DNA of 64,000 bases from positions 28,369 through 92,368 of the forward strand of contig JADGAV010000017.1 in NCBI GenBank assembly GCA_015231825.1, written 5' to 3'. The notes beneath the pieces are model-generated. The model had not been told where the DNA came from. It saw only the letters and a list, made by a program, of their open reading frames with translations, and ran no database searches. Positions within the stretch are counted from its first letter, which is position 1. Each line of letters starts with the position of its first letter. Shown piece after piece: positions 36,174 through 45,790 of this stretch. This DNA is from SAR324 cluster bacterium (GTDB lineage: Bacteria; SAR324; NAC60-12). Made by a program: the position numbers and the translations under genes.

Positions 36174-37382
36174 TTATAGCTGAGATGACAATGTAAGGTA
36201 ATCAGGAATGATTTTACCCGATCCAACTGAGGTTCCCGGAGCCAAAGTCTGTCTGGCACCAACCGTCACATCGTCACCGATAAATGATCCAATTTTTTTT
36301 AGCCTTGTATTGACCATTCTCTTTTCCACGTTATATTCAACAAAAGAAAAATCCGTTAAATGATTAACTGTTGTGGTGCCAGACCCCAACTTCACATTTT
36401 CACCCACAACGCTGTCTCCAACAAACGAAAGCCTGCCGATGGTAGTGGCTCCAAACAAAACGCTATTTTTCAATTCACTTCCATACCCGATTACAGAATC
36501 CGGCCCCAAAACGCTGTATTCCCGAATGAGCGCATTATTGCCGATATAAGAATTTCTACCTATAAAGCAAGGTCCTTTTAAAATAGTTCCTGATTCGATA
36601 GTCACATTCTCTTCGACAATCACGGGCCCCTCTATATGAACCTGTCCCTTCATGACCACCGTATGATGAATGCGAGCCTCCTGAAGAAGATTCATCATCA
36701 TTTTATTGGCTTCCAAAATATGCCAGGGATAAATGATATCAATCCATCCTTTTTCCCACAACGTCGCCTGTAAACCGTTTTGCTGTATTAAAGCCTGATA
36801 GCATTGCTCCATATTGTTTTGATATTTTTCCAGTGCCTGGAATATCTCAGAAGAAAGCACAAAAACCCCTGCGAATACATAGTTGGCGGTGTGACCTGCA
36901 TGAGGTTTTTCTATCAAACGCCGAATTTTCATTTCATGATCCAAATAAACATTACCAAATTCTTCTGAGGACTGCGGAAGAGTCACAACCGCTAGATCTT
37001 CACCTGTTTCATAATGTGTTTTCATCGCTTCTCGAAAAATATTGCCGTCCGCCAAAACATCTCCATAAACAAGAAGCAAAGGACTGTCACTTCCCAAAAT
37101 TGGTTGACAAAGCTTCAAAGCATGACCGATTCCTTCGACTGATTCCTGAAACACATACTCAATATTCACTCCAAATCGGTCACCATAAGAAAAATAATCC
37201 TGAATCATGTCCTGCTTGTAGTTAACAACGAGTAGAATATCGCGAACTCCCACTTCTCTCAAAAATTCAATAGTGGTTTCCAATATATATTTCCCTGCAA
37301 TCCGAATCATCGGTTTGGGCCTGGTTTCAGTGAACGGACTGAGCCTTTCACTCTGATTGGCTGCTAGTATTACGGCCTTCAT
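36174..37382 (-). CDS. Bifunctional sugar-1-phosphate nucleotidylyltransferase/acyltransferase (archaeal GlmU-like)
   Basis: 402 residues. N-terminal nucleotidyltransferase domain (1-230) followed by a left-handed beta-helix of hexapeptide repeats (about 240-400: VIVEENVTIESGTILKGPCFIGRNSYIGNNALIREYS...). This layout is that of archaeal-type GlmU, which uridylates GlcN/GlcNAc-1-phosphate and acetylates glucosamine-1-phosphate, and it is shorter than E. coli GlmU (456). The nucleotide loop reads LAANQSERLSPFTETRPKPM, with Asn-Gln-Ser where the family has Gly-x-Gly. It heads a three-gene operon with glmS and a phosphohexomutase, which together would supply UDP-GlcNAc. Confidence 0.8.
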   Translation of the reverse strand: MKAVILAANQSERLSPFTETRPKPMIRIAGKYILETTIEFLREVGVRDILLVVNYKQDMIQDYFSYGDRFGVNIEYVFQESVEGIGHALKLCQPILGSDSPLLLVYGDVLADGNIFREAMKTHYETGEDLAVVTLPQSSEEFGNVYLDHEMKIRRLIEKPHAGHTANYVFAGVFVLSSEIFQALEKYQNNMEQCYQALIQQNGLQATLWEKGWIDIIYPWHILEANKMMMNLLQEARIHHTVVMKGQVHIEGPVIVEENVTIESGTILKGPCFIGRNSYIGNNALIREYSVLGPDSVIGYGSELKNSVLFGATTIGRLSFVGDSVVGENVKLGSGTTTVNHLTDFSFVEYNVEKRMVNTRLKKIGSFIGDDVTVGARQTLAPGTSVGSGKIIPDYLTLSSQL

Positions 37383-37454
37383 AAAAATTTCTCCCCAAAA
37401 AGGTTGTAATCTAATGAGAGATCGTCGATTAAAAATGTTTTTTTGATTGTTCTA

Positions 37455-38135
37455 TTACCGCACTTGCTCAATTTCGCTGATCAAAAAACTTAAAACTTCT
37501 GGAATGGTCAGATTGGTTGAATTGACGTGAATCGCGTCTTTTGCCGGCAACAAGGGGGCAATTTCCCGATTGCGGTCCTGGGCATCTCTTGTTTCCAATG
37601 CGTTCAATATTTCTTCATACGATACAGACTCCCCTTTAGCAGCCAGCTGTTCAAATCTCCGCTGTGCTCTTATTTTATTGTTTCCATCTAAAAAAAACTT
37701 CAAAGAAGCATCGGGAAAAACAATGGTCCCTATATCACGACCTTCCAATACGGCGCCGTGATAATTCCCAATTTTCTCTGCCTCCCGCACCAGTTGACGC
37801 TGCTGAGCCTTCATATTCTGACGTATTAATGGAAATTTGCTAATCTGCGAGGCCAAAAGAGAAATATCTTCTCCCCGAATTAATTCTGTCACTTCCTCTC
37901 CGTTACAGTAGACTCGGCCATCGGGTTCGAAAACGATTTTGGTATCAAGACCCAATTTCCGCAAAACTTCATCGTTCTGGCACAGTCCCTGTTTTTTCCA
38001 GGCATATCCCAAGCAGCGAAACATTGCCCCTGTATCTACATACAGGAAGCCCTTCTCCTTGGCCAACAAACGAGCGATGGTACTTTTTCCACTACCGGTT
38101 GGACCATCAATTGCGATAATTTTAAAACTCATCAT
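37455..38135 (-). CDS. cmk: Cytidylate kinase
   Basis: 226 residues, normal length. P-loop GPTGSGKST at residues 11-19 in IIAIDGPTGSGKSTIARLLAKEKGFLYVDTGAMFRCLGYAW, the (d)CMP-binding LEGRDIGTIVFPDASLKFFLDG, and the R-rich lid RAQRRFEQLAAKGE. It phosphorylates CMP and dCMP. The start overlaps the stop of the upstream TPR gene (ATGA at 38132-38135); a second ATG is the next codon. It lies 72 bases before the UDP-GlcNAc operon start and may be cotranscribed with it. Confidence 0.95.
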   Translation of the reverse strand: MMSFKIIAIDGPTGSGKSTIARLLAKEKGFLYVDTGAMFRCLGYAWKKQGLCQNDEVLRKLGLDTKIVFEPDGRVYCNGEEVTELIRGEDISLLASQISKFPLIRQNMKAQQRQLVREAEKIGNYHGAVLEGRDIGTIVFPDASLKFFLDGNNKIRAQRRFEQLAAKGESVSYEEILNALETRDAQDRNREIAPLLPAKDAIHVNSTNLTIPEVLSFLISEIEQVR

Positions 38136-40825
38136 TCCTTTGTTTCACGTGAAACATTTTCCAGTCTTCCCAAATTCTTCCTCACTTGACTCTGTCGCTT
38201 TTCATCTTGAAAATCCTTTAACATTTTTTGATAAATTATTTTTGCTTCTTCATATTTATTCAGTTGTTCATAACTGTATGCAATTTTATTCAAAAGATCG
38301 AACTTTTCTTCCAGATTTACCTCGGTATCAAAGTAGATCAATTTCAAATAGGAAGAAATCGCGGTTTCGAATTGTCTGTTTTCAAAATCAGCATTTCCCT
38401 TTTCCCGAAAAACTTCAAAAGATACTTCGGAACCTTGCAAAGCAATGGTTCGATCCAAAAGCTTGCTGGCTTCTTGAAATAAACCCAACTTATTTTTTAC
38501 TTTTGCCAGTTCAAAAGTCAATAATGCCTCATCCAAATTACTCAGATTTCCATTCAAAATGGTGACTTCATAATTGTTTGCCAGTCGGTTTAAATAAAAT
38601 TTTTCCTTCTCTTTTTCTTTTAAACCTGAATAGTAATCACTCAGCAAGTTCAGAATGTTATTGCTGATTTTGTCTGAAGGTCCATCTAACACCAGACGGC
38701 TCATTTCCAAAAATACCGGATAGTTTTCAGTTCTAATCGCCAATCTCGCCAGTTGATAATATACGATGCGCTGATCCAGCAAAACATGATGATCCAGAGT
38801 CTTCTGATAGTCAAGAATTGCCTCGTTGTCTTTGTGTAGAGCAAAAGCAGACTCTGCTCGGTTGAAGTAAAGGAATTCTTTTTGGCTTTTCTCCAGGGAC
38901 TGCTTTAAACTGCTGGTTACAAATTGCATAATATCTTCATGATGTTTCAATTCCACCAGCACCTGAACCTTGAGTTGAATCAATTTGAAGTAATATTCTT
39001 CTGCTTTCACTTGCTGCAGAAGTTCCTTTGCCTCTTCAAATCGGCCGAGTTCTACCAATACTCTTGTCCAAAGTTCTGTCATTTCGACCGGTACCAAACC
39101 TTGATGATCTCTTTTCCATTCTTCCAGAAGGATTCGTGCTTCGTCGAAAAGCTGTCCCTGGTAAAAAGCATCAGCCTGATAAAAATAGGCATTTCCTAAA
39201 AAAGGAGTATCCGGAAAATCTTTAGTTAGTCTCAGAAAATATTCATTGACCCGATTCCACAGTTTTTGATTGTGATAATATCGTATCAAATAATACAAAC
39301 TATCATCGGCTCTTTCGCTTGGAATCTTAACTTGCTTTAGGTACGGAAGTGCGATCTTGGATCCCAATTGATCCTGGGCAACTCCATACCAGAATAAGAA
39401 CTCTGGTTTGTTTGGGGATTGGCGAAAATCGACCAGCATTTGGTTGATGCGATCAACAGCTTTGTCAAAATTTTTCAACAGAAGTTCAACTGCTGCCAAA
39501 TTGAAGGAAAGCGTTTCTTGGATTTCAGGAGATCGAGCATAAGACAAAGCTTTTTGATATTCAACATAGGCGAATTCGCTTTGTTTTAATTGCTCATGAA
39601 CATCCCCTAGAATCCAATATGCCTCGCTTCCCCAATCTTGTAACAATTGATTGCTGAAATGAGAATCTGCTAAAAATTCAAACTGTTTCTGTTCATAGGC
39701 ATATTGTATAAGTTGTCGCAGATTAATTTTCTGCAATTTCTCGTTAGAAAACTGATCCAACCAGTTTCGTGCCTGTTCGAAATGATTTTGCCACAAATGG
39801 AAATAAAAATAACCCTGTGCGAATCGATCGGATTCCTTAGCTTTTTTTTCATGCACCCAATCCAGTTTTTTTTGACACGCCCCCCAATCGTTTCGCTGCA
39901 AATCTCCTGATATGCCAATATAAAGCAATTTTTCCATCAACGGATGATTCGAATATTTTTTCCAAACGGATTCAACAAGAGGATGAATCTGATCCCATTG
40001 TTTGCTTAGATGATACAACTCTGCAATTTTAACAGCATTCTCGAAATAACGGGTATTTTCAGGAAATCCCTTCTGCAATTTGATCAATGTTTCCAATCCT
40101 TTTGCTAACTGATTTTGCTTGAGGTGAGCATAAACTTTGAGTGGCAATATTTCACCAAGGGAAAGAGGAGTAAATATAGTCAGCGAATATTGATCAAAAA
40201 CGTCCAGTGCTTTTTTCAATTGACCTTGTTGAATCGTAAGCCAAATGAACGTATGGGCACTTCGAAAAAGATAATCAGAATACTGCCTGGCTATGACGAT
40301 CTTTTCCAATATATCAAGAGCTTCGTCATACTTTTTAAGTCTGATTAAAATTTGAGATTTCCAAAATAGACTTGCCTGAAAAAATTGGCTTTCCGGATAT
40401 TCCAGCACCAATTCATCAAATTCCTCTAAACTATTTCTAAAACTTCCACTATTGTATAAAGCAAGCCCTTCTTGATATAGATCCTTGTCATCTGGCAACA
40501 AGGTAAAACCCGGTGACTCAGCCTCTTCTCGCCAGTCTGGCAATTTTGGAAATTTTAAAGTTCCAAAATCAAAAAGCCGTACCTTTTTAAGGCGAGACAG
40601 AGATGGCGAGGCAATTTGAATTGAATACTCTCCTCCGGTAGTGGGGATAGAACGTTCCAGAAAGTCAGAACCATGAACCCAAGTTCCGGGAAAAATGAAC
40701 AATACGGCTGAAACTACCGGGATCAAACAAATTTTACGGTTGAATTCTTCCCAATATTCTCTCGATATCCACTTCAGAATATGTAACAATGTCTCCTCCC
40801 TTTGCCCCTTCCAAAAAATTGCCAA
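38132..40825 (-). CDS. Large exported/membrane-anchored TPR protein
   Basis: 897 residues. A hydrophobic segment at about residues 33-50 (KICLIPVVSAVLFIFPGTWVHG) is a signal peptide or anchor, preceded by an unusually long basic N terminus, so a later start is possible. About 20 degenerate TPR units fill residues 100-890 (for example YEEALDILEKIVIARQYSDYLFRSA-type spacing and YNSGSFRNSLEEFDELVLEYPESQFFQASLFW). It resembles TPR outer-assembly or envelope scaffold proteins. The final codons (NVSRETKE) contain the parS site. The start is 289 bases from galE, divergent, and the end overlaps cmk by 4 bases. Confidence 0.7.
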   Translation of the reverse strand: MAIFWKGQREETLLHILKWISREYWEEFNRKICLIPVVSAVLFIFPGTWVHGSDFLERSIPTTGGEYSIQIASPSLSRLKKVRLFDFGTLKFPKLPDWREEAESPGFTLLPDDKDLYQEGLALYNSGSFRNSLEEFDELVLEYPESQFFQASLFWKSQILIRLKKYDEALDILEKIVIARQYSDYLFRSAHTFIWLTIQQGQLKKALDVFDQYSLTIFTPLSLGEILPLKVYAHLKQNQLAKGLETLIKLQKGFPENTRYFENAVKIAELYHLSKQWDQIHPLVESVWKKYSNHPLMEKLLYIGISGDLQRNDWGACQKKLDWVHEKKAKESDRFAQGYFYFHLWQNHFEQARNWLDQFSNEKLQKINLRQLIQYAYEQKQFEFLADSHFSNQLLQDWGSEAYWILGDVHEQLKQSEFAYVEYQKALSYARSPEIQETLSFNLAAVELLLKNFDKAVDRINQMLVDFRQSPNKPEFLFWYGVAQDQLGSKIALPYLKQVKIPSERADDSLYYLIRYYHNQKLWNRVNEYFLRLTKDFPDTPFLGNAYFYQADAFYQGQLFDEARILLEEWKRDHQGLVPVEMTELWTRVLVELGRFEEAKELLQQVKAEEYYFKLIQLKVQVLVELKHHEDIMQFVTSSLKQSLEKSQKEFLYFNRAESAFALHKDNEAILDYQKTLDHHVLLDQRIVYYQLARLAIRTENYPVFLEMSRLVLDGPSDKISNNILNLLSDYYSGLKEKEKEKFYLNRLANNYEVTILNGNLSNLDEALLTFELAKVKNKLGLFQEASKLLDRTIALQGSEVSFEVFREKGNADFENRQFETAISSYLKLIYFDTEVNLEEKFDLLNKIAYSYEQLNKYEEAKIIYQKMLKDFQDEKRQSQVRKNLGRLENVSRETKE
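38141..38156. other. parS chromosome-partition site (ParB/Spo0J binding)
   Basis: TGTTTCACGTGAAACA, a perfect 16-bp palindrome identical to the widely conserved bacterial parS consensus. It is embedded in the last codons of the TPR gene (Val-Ser-Arg-Glu-Thr), just before the cmk start. ParB dimers bind such sites as CTP-dependent clamps, load condensin and segregate the origin region. Its position about 22 kb from gyrB and recF fits an origin-proximal location. parA and parB themselves are not in the window. Confidence 0.9.
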
Positions 40826-41114
40826 TTAATTTTTTTTCGAAAGAGATATTTAAATTTTCTAAATTTTAAATATAAAAACAATACATTACATCGATTTGAT
40901 TCAAATTTGTAAAAACAATTTGTCAGCAGGTTCAGTTTTTTTTTCCACAAACTCTTTGAATATACCTCTTAATGGGAAAATTGAAAACATCCAATACTCA
41001 AAAAGGTTAATTTATTCAATGATATAAATAATGGCCGATTGGAATCAGTAGAATTTTACCTCCTTCTACGAAAAACCACGGGTCAATTCGAAAAATTTAA
41101 AAGATCATCAAAAA

Positions 41115-42095
41115 ATGAATCATTGCTCTACACTCAAAGTTCTCGTTGTCGGAGGAGCAGGCTATATTGGGAGTCATGTCACCAAGGCTCTTGCTGAAGC
41201 AGGATATCAACCAACAGTTTTTGACAATCTAAGTACCGGCTTGCGTAAAAACCTCCTTCCTGGGACTCCTTTTATTCATGGAGACATTTTAATAAGCGAT
41301 CAAATTGCACAAGGTCTTAAAAATATGGATGCAATCATTCATCTCGCAGCCCTAAAAGCGGCCGGTGAATCCATGATATTTCCGGAAAAATATGCAACAC
41401 ACAATTTGACAGGAACCATTAATCTTTTGAATGCTGCGGTTAAAGAAGGAATAACAAAATTCGTTTTTTCTTCTTCAGCGGCAGTTTATGGTGAACCTAA
41501 ATATGTTCCAATGGATGAAAACCACTCAACGGAACCTATTAACTTTTATGGTTACACAAAACTGGAAATTGAACGCCTACTCAACTGGTACGACCAACTG
41601 AAAGGATTACGGTCTGTCTGTTTAAGATATTTTAATGCGGCGGGTTACGATATTGATGGACAATTAAATGGGTTAGAGCAAAACCCGCAAAATTTATTCC
41701 CAATTGTAATGGAAACGATTATGGGGATTCGAGAGTATGTGCCGGTTTTTGGAGAAGACTATGATACTCCTGATGGAACAGGGATTCGAGACTACATCCA
41801 CGTCAGCGATCTTGCCAAAGCCCACGTAAAAGCACTCAACTACCTGGAGACAGAAGACAAAAGCCAATGCATCAACCTTGGAACGGCTTCCGGATTGAGT
41901 GTCAAGGAGGTTCTCAGGGTCAGTAAGGAACATTCGAAAATAGATTTTGAAATACGAACAAAACCGCGCCGACCAGGTGATCCACCTAAAGTGCTGGCTG
42001 ATTCGAGAAAAGCCCTCAAATTACTAAAATGGAGCGCTCAACACAGCGACGTCGATACCATTGTCAGTACCATGCTCAAAGCCTATCAATCCTGA
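41115..42095 (+). CDS. galE: UDP-glucose 4-epimerase
   Basis: 326 residues. NAD-binding GGAGYIG at 13-19, NLSTG, SSSAAVYGEP, and the catalytic Y-x3-K in FYGYTKLEIERLL (about 153-157). The central block LRYFNAAGYD and GTGIRDYIHVSDLAKAHVKAL are those of GalE. It interconverts UDP-glucose and UDP-galactose (or the N-acetyl forms) and so feeds surface glycans together with the UDP-GlcNAc operon nearby. The upstream 289 bases are shared with the divergent TPR gene and are very AT-rich. Confidence 0.93.
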   Translation: MNHCSTLKVLVVGGAGYIGSHVTKALAEAGYQPTVFDNLSTGLRKNLLPGTPFIHGDILISDQIAQGLKNMDAIIHLAALKAAGESMIFPEKYATHNLTGTINLLNAAVKEGITKFVFSSSAAVYGEPKYVPMDENHSTEPINFYGYTKLEIERLLNWYDQLKGLRSVCLRYFNAAGYDIDGQLNGLEQNPQNLFPIVMETIMGIREYVPVFGEDYDTPDGTGIRDYIHVSDLAKAHVKALNYLETEDKSQCINLGTASGLSVKEVLRVSKEHSKIDFEIRTKPRRPGDPPKVLADSRKALKLLKWSAQHSDVDTIVSTMLKAYQS

Positions 42096-42145
42096 ATTGG
42101 GTTCCATAATTTCTCAAAATAACGGAGGGTTTCCCAAACAAAAAA

Positions 42146-43327
42146 TCAAACATCATGGCCTCTCAGCCAAGTTCGCAAGGCCGAGTCTATAACGGATTGA
42201 AAAGTCTCACCTGGATGAGATTGAATATATCGGCTAAGGTCTATAACAAGAGAATCATCGAGCAGTTTTTTTAACGACATACGCAATTCGCTGATATACG
42301 GCTCATCTGTTGATTTATTTTTCTCCGAAGGAAAAAGCTCCTTCACTTCTTCCAACGTGTAACGCTTTTTATTTTCTTTTGCCTCTTCCAAAACTGGAAC
42401 AAGATTTGAGATGTGACGTCTTGCTTCGCATTGAAACCGTTGAATCTGAAAATCAAAAATCTGAAGTAACTCCGGCTGGTTCGATTCGACATAACGTCTG
42501 GACTCGTAGGCATACAGCAAATCATAGGCTTTTCTCCAAGAGATGTTGCAAATTTTGCAACAAATTCCCTTCAACCACTCTAAAAACTTTCTTTGCCCGT
42601 AGACTGCAAGAATGGCTTTCACACGATAAATCTGCTGGCCTATGATTAGATTAGAGTTAGCCATTCTTTCTTCAGCTTCAAATATAGCAGCAACTTCAGG
42701 GTTTGGAATATCTTCGTAAAAACTTGCAAATGTTTCTCGATAGAATTGCAGTCTTGGTCGGTCGGAAGGGCTAGCATCTTCCATTTCGGTTTTGGTTCCA
42801 TTTTTTAAGTCCGGCTCGACAACTGGATTTCCGTCTCCTTTTAGTTCATTTTCCAAACCCGTTATCATCTGCTCCTGCAACCCAATAACAGACTCTCTTC
42901 GACCCAAAGGAACTCCTTCAAGATACCATTTATGTATTTCTTCCCAGCTCATCAAAGACCAGAAACTGACTTTTTGCTCTCCCAGTGAATGAATACACCG
43001 ATCGAGTAGGTACCGGTAATCGTCAGGTAGCAACTCGGATTGAATTCGTCTGCACAACTCATGATCTTCTTTATTTAAAGAAATATCCGATTCTGATTCA
43101 ACCGCGACCACTTTTTTATTGAAAATAGAGTATAGCGATTCTTTGTATTCATCAGGTATTGCATTGATACGCCATTTGCGGACCTCATCCCAGGCTTCCA
43201 TCGTCTTTTTGTTAGCAGACGAGAATAAAATTTCTGACAGTTCCAGTTCTCCCAGCCTTTGAATACAGTCTTTGAGCAGTTTCCAATATATGTCGTTTTG
43301 TTTTTCTTGTTGATCGTCTGGATTCAT
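42146..43327 (-). CDS. Protein of unknown function with a duplicated N-terminal module
   Basis: 393 residues. Two copies of a helical module occur in tandem: LLKDCIQRLGELELSEILFSS...W-E-x-x-KW-x(5)-P-x(3)-ES (about residues 17-75) and LLDRCIHSLGEQKVSFWSLMSWEEIHKWYLEGVPLGRRES (about 104-144). After an acidic linker, a helical domain follows (about 200-310) with ICCKIC and RRYVESNQPELLQIFDFQIQRF, then a C-terminal domain (about 315-393). There is no signal peptide or membrane helix. I do not recognise the family. It converges on galE and has a 286-base upstream gap containing a dyad. Confidence 0.6.
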   Translation of the reverse strand: MNPDDQQEKQNDIYWKLLKDCIQRLGELELSEILFSSANKKTMEAWDEVRKWRINAIPDEYKESLYSIFNKKVVAVESESDISLNKEDHELCRRIQSELLPDDYRYLLDRCIHSLGEQKVSFWSLMSWEEIHKWYLEGVPLGRRESVIGLQEQMITGLENELKGDGNPVVEPDLKNGTKTEMEDASPSDRPRLQFYRETFASFYEDIPNPEVAAIFEAEERMANSNLIIGQQIYRVKAILAVYGQRKFLEWLKGICCKICNISWRKAYDLLYAYESRRYVESNQPELLQIFDFQIQRFQCEARRHISNLVPVLEEAKENKKRYTLEEVKELFPSEKNKSTDEPYISELRMSLKKLLDDSLVIDLSRYIQSHPGETFQSVIDSALRTWLRGHDV

Positions 43328-43448
43328 TGTAGGCGATATGTTTATGGTATTACTATTCTTTCAATACGATGAGATGACTTTGAAAGATCAAAATTCATGC
43401 CACAAAGACAAAGTGGTCCTCATTACAGGATCAGCCAAACATCCTATG

Positions 43449-43474
43449 AATATTAGCGATCGCCAGAATATTCT
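43449..43474. promoter_or_regulatory. Dyad with central GCGATCGC upstream of the duplicated-module gene
   Basis: GAATATT (43449-43455) and AATATTC (43468-43474) flank the 8-bp palindrome GCGATCGC (43457-43464), giving a near-symmetric 26-base element. It lies about 120 bases upstream of the minus-strand gene starting at 43327, in the gap after the end of mnmH. Its role is unknown; an operator is possible. The remaining bases of this gap show nothing else. Confidence 0.3.
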
Positions 43475-43613
43475 TTAAAAACGAAAAATATTTGGCTGGG
43501 ATAAATGGAAATCAGACTTATAGAATGAATTAGGGAAAGGTTTTCGTGAAAATTCTAACTGAATTAAATACAGACAAACAAGGGGGATTTTGAAGATTCG
43601 ATAGTGGTTTGTT

Positions 43614-44684
43614 TCAAGGAAGTGGCGAATGTTTGAAGTTTTGTTGGAAAGTAAGAAACCGTCCTGCCGCTAGTTCTAAATTTTCAGCCGACTCTTCCAA
43701 TGCGTAAGTATAATTCCGCATGGAATGCTGATAGCGAGGATCATAATATTCGGTGAGAAGAGTTTTAACGATTGTGTAGTAGTCTCTATCATCTAAACAT
43801 TGGCAAAGCTCGTCTATTTTGCAATGACCCAAGGAAACTCGAAGGTCGTTTAGAGCACTTCTGAGTTTGTGAATTGCTTGGTCACCATCAATCGCATAGT
43901 CTTCAATAATTCTTTTTACTCGAGTTTCTAGAGAGGCCTTCAGCAAAACCATGGTACCCTGTTTCATTTGACGAAACAACGAATCTGGGATAAGAACATC
44001 ACCAATTTTCCGACTTTCGCCTTCAATGAAGAGGGTTTGATTGGAAGGGAATCTGCGCATTTCTGTATAGAGATGCGCTTCGAAATCTTTCTGGGTGCGA
44101 GGCTGCCGATTGACTGCACCAAAAACCGAACTCCGATGTTGAGCCAGATCTTCAAGATCAATTGAAAGCGGTAGTTTTTTTAACAGTCGTGTTTTACCCA
44201 CCCCAGTTTGTCCATGAATTACAATCAAAGGGGACGGACACTGAACTTTCAACGCTTGCAGTACATGTTTTCGATAGCTTTTGTATCCTCCTGCCAATTG
44301 TTGAACTCGAAACCCGAGGGAAGATAAAAGCCGAACGACGGCAGCTGAGCGCATGCCTCCTCGCGCACAGTATATGGTGATCAATTTTTCTTTGAATGGT
44401 TGGAACCCCTTAACAAACTTTGCCAACCGCGAATCCACCAGTCTTTTTCCTAAGTCAAACGCAGCACCCTGACTAATTTGTTTATATATTGTCCCTATAT
44501 GAGCACGTTCCGCATCAGTGAACAAAGGAAGGTTTATTGCTCCCACAATGGGAGATTCATTGAATTCCTTGGGGCTGCGAACATCGACAAAAACTGTATT
44601 TTGTGACAATGCTGCTTCAATCGACACCATGTCCTCAAGTCGACTGGAAAAAACTTCAACTTTTTCCATTTCAGGAATCTTCAT
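43614..44684 (-). CDS. mnmH: tRNA 2-selenouridine/geranyl-2-thiouridine synthase
   Basis: 356 residues from ATG 44684, which overlaps the recA stop by 14 bases; starts 60 bases upstream or 15 downstream are possible. It has an N-terminal rhodanese domain with the catalytic cysteine C106 in [17 protein letters not shown], and a C-terminal P-loop domain with GQTGVGKT (158-165). MnmH (SelU) converts 2-thiouridine at tRNA position 34 to geranylated and then selenouridine using selenophosphate from SelD. selD is not in the window. Overlap with recA on the same strand implies cotranscription, an uncommon pairing. Confidence 0.9.
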   Translation of the reverse strand: MKIPEMEKVEVFSSRLEDMVSIEAALSQNTVFVDVRSPKEFNESPIVGAINLPLFTDAERAHIGTIYKQISQGAAFDLGKRLVDSRLAKFVKGFQPFKEKLITIYCARGGMRSAAVVRLLSSLGFRVQQLAGGYKSYRKHVLQALKVQCPSPLIVIHGQTGVGKTRLLKKLPLSIDLEDLAQHRSSVFGAVNRQPRTQKDFEAHLYTEMRRFPSNQTLFIEGESRKIGDVLIPDSLFRQMKQGTMVLLKASLETRVKRIIEDYAIDGDQAIHKLRSALNDLRVSLGHCKIDELCQCLDDRDYYTIVKTLLTEYYDPRYQHSMRNYTYALEESAENLELAAGRFLTFQQNFKHSPLP

Positions 44685-45744
44685 TCTTATCTTTTCCAGT
44701 TTTCTTTTCTTTCTGATCAGCAACAGAATTTTTTCCATTTTCAATTGCTGGCGCAGCAGTCAGTTGATGAATCTCCCTGACCTTTCCATCAATTTCGGCA
44801 ATTTTATCAGGATGCTCTTCTAAAAATCGCTCAGAATTTTCACGCCCTTGTCCTAAACGTTCAGAACCATAGGAATACCATGTCCCACTTTTCTGTGCCA
44901 CTCCATCAACTACCGCACATTCCAAAAGACTTCCGAGTTTCGAAATTCCTTTATTATAGATCAGATCAAACTCGGATGTACGAAAAGGAGGGGCTACTTT
45001 ATTTTTGACAACTTTTACTTTCATCTGATGACCAGTCGTTTCATCGCCTTTTTTTATAAGGGAACCTCTTCGCACTTCCATACGGACCGTGGAATAAAAT
45101 TTTAGCGCTTGTCCTCCAGTTGTCGTTTCAGGATTTCCAAACATTACCCCAATTTTCATGCGTAATTGATTGATAAAAATAAAAATTGTATTGGATTTCG
45201 CAACCGATCCGGTTAATTTTCTTAAAGCTTGGGACATCAAACGCGCCTGAAGTCCAACATGGGTGTCTCCCATATCTCCTTCCAGTTCACTTTTTGGTAC
45301 CAGAGCAGCAACAGAATCAACAACAACAATATCGACGCCGTTGCTTCGTACCAGAATATCTGAAATTTCCAAAGCTTGTTCTCCATAATCAGGCTGCGAA
45401 AGCAGCAATTCATCAATTTTGACACCTAACCTTCGGGCGTTGGTCACATCCAGGGCGTGTTCTGCGTCGATGAAGGCCGCCGTCCCTCCTAACTTTTGAA
45501 CTTCTGCGATCACAGAAAGTGAGACCGTCGTTTTACCTGAGCCCTCTGGTCCATATATCTCCGTAATTCTTCCAACAGGCAGCCCTCCTCCCAGAGCAAT
45601 GTCTAATCCAATAATACCCGTACTGACAGCTGGAAAATGAAACACTTTGGAATCATCCATTTTCATAATCGATCCTTTGCCGTACTGGCGGTCGATTTGG
45701 GCAATAGCCAGCTCCAATTCTTTTTTCTTATCCTCTTGAAACAT
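44671..45744 (-). CDS. recA: Recombinase RecA
   Basis: 357 residues. Walker A GPEGSGKT (65-72), the conserved [10 protein letters not shown] near the start, [21 protein letters not shown], and the LexA/DNA-binding loops with [27 protein letters not shown]. It catalyses strand exchange and stimulates LexA self-cleavage. The C-terminal tail is rich in Lys and Glu, ending KNEDS. The upstream gap carries repeats listed separately but no recognisable standard SOS box. Confidence 0.98.
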   Translation of the reverse strand: MFQEDKKKELELAIAQIDRQYGKGSIMKMDDSKVFHFPAVSTGIIGLDIALGGGLPVGRITEIYGPEGSGKTTVSLSVIAEVQKLGGTAAFIDAEHALDVTNARRLGVKIDELLLSQPDYGEQALEISDILVRSNGVDIVVVDSVAALVPKSELEGDMGDTHVGLQARLMSQALRKLTGSVAKSNTIFIFINQLRMKIGVMFGNPETTTGGQALKFYSTVRMEVRRGSLIKKGDETTGHQMKVKVVKNKVAPPFRTSEFDLIYNKGISKLGSLLECAVVDGVAQKSGTWYSYGSERLGQGRENSERFLEEHPDKIAEIDGKVREIHQLTAAPAIENGKNSVADQKEKKTGKDKNEDS

Positions 45745-45790
45745 ATTTTCCTCTACATATGGAATATTAATAGGGTCCGTTTCTGTCCCT

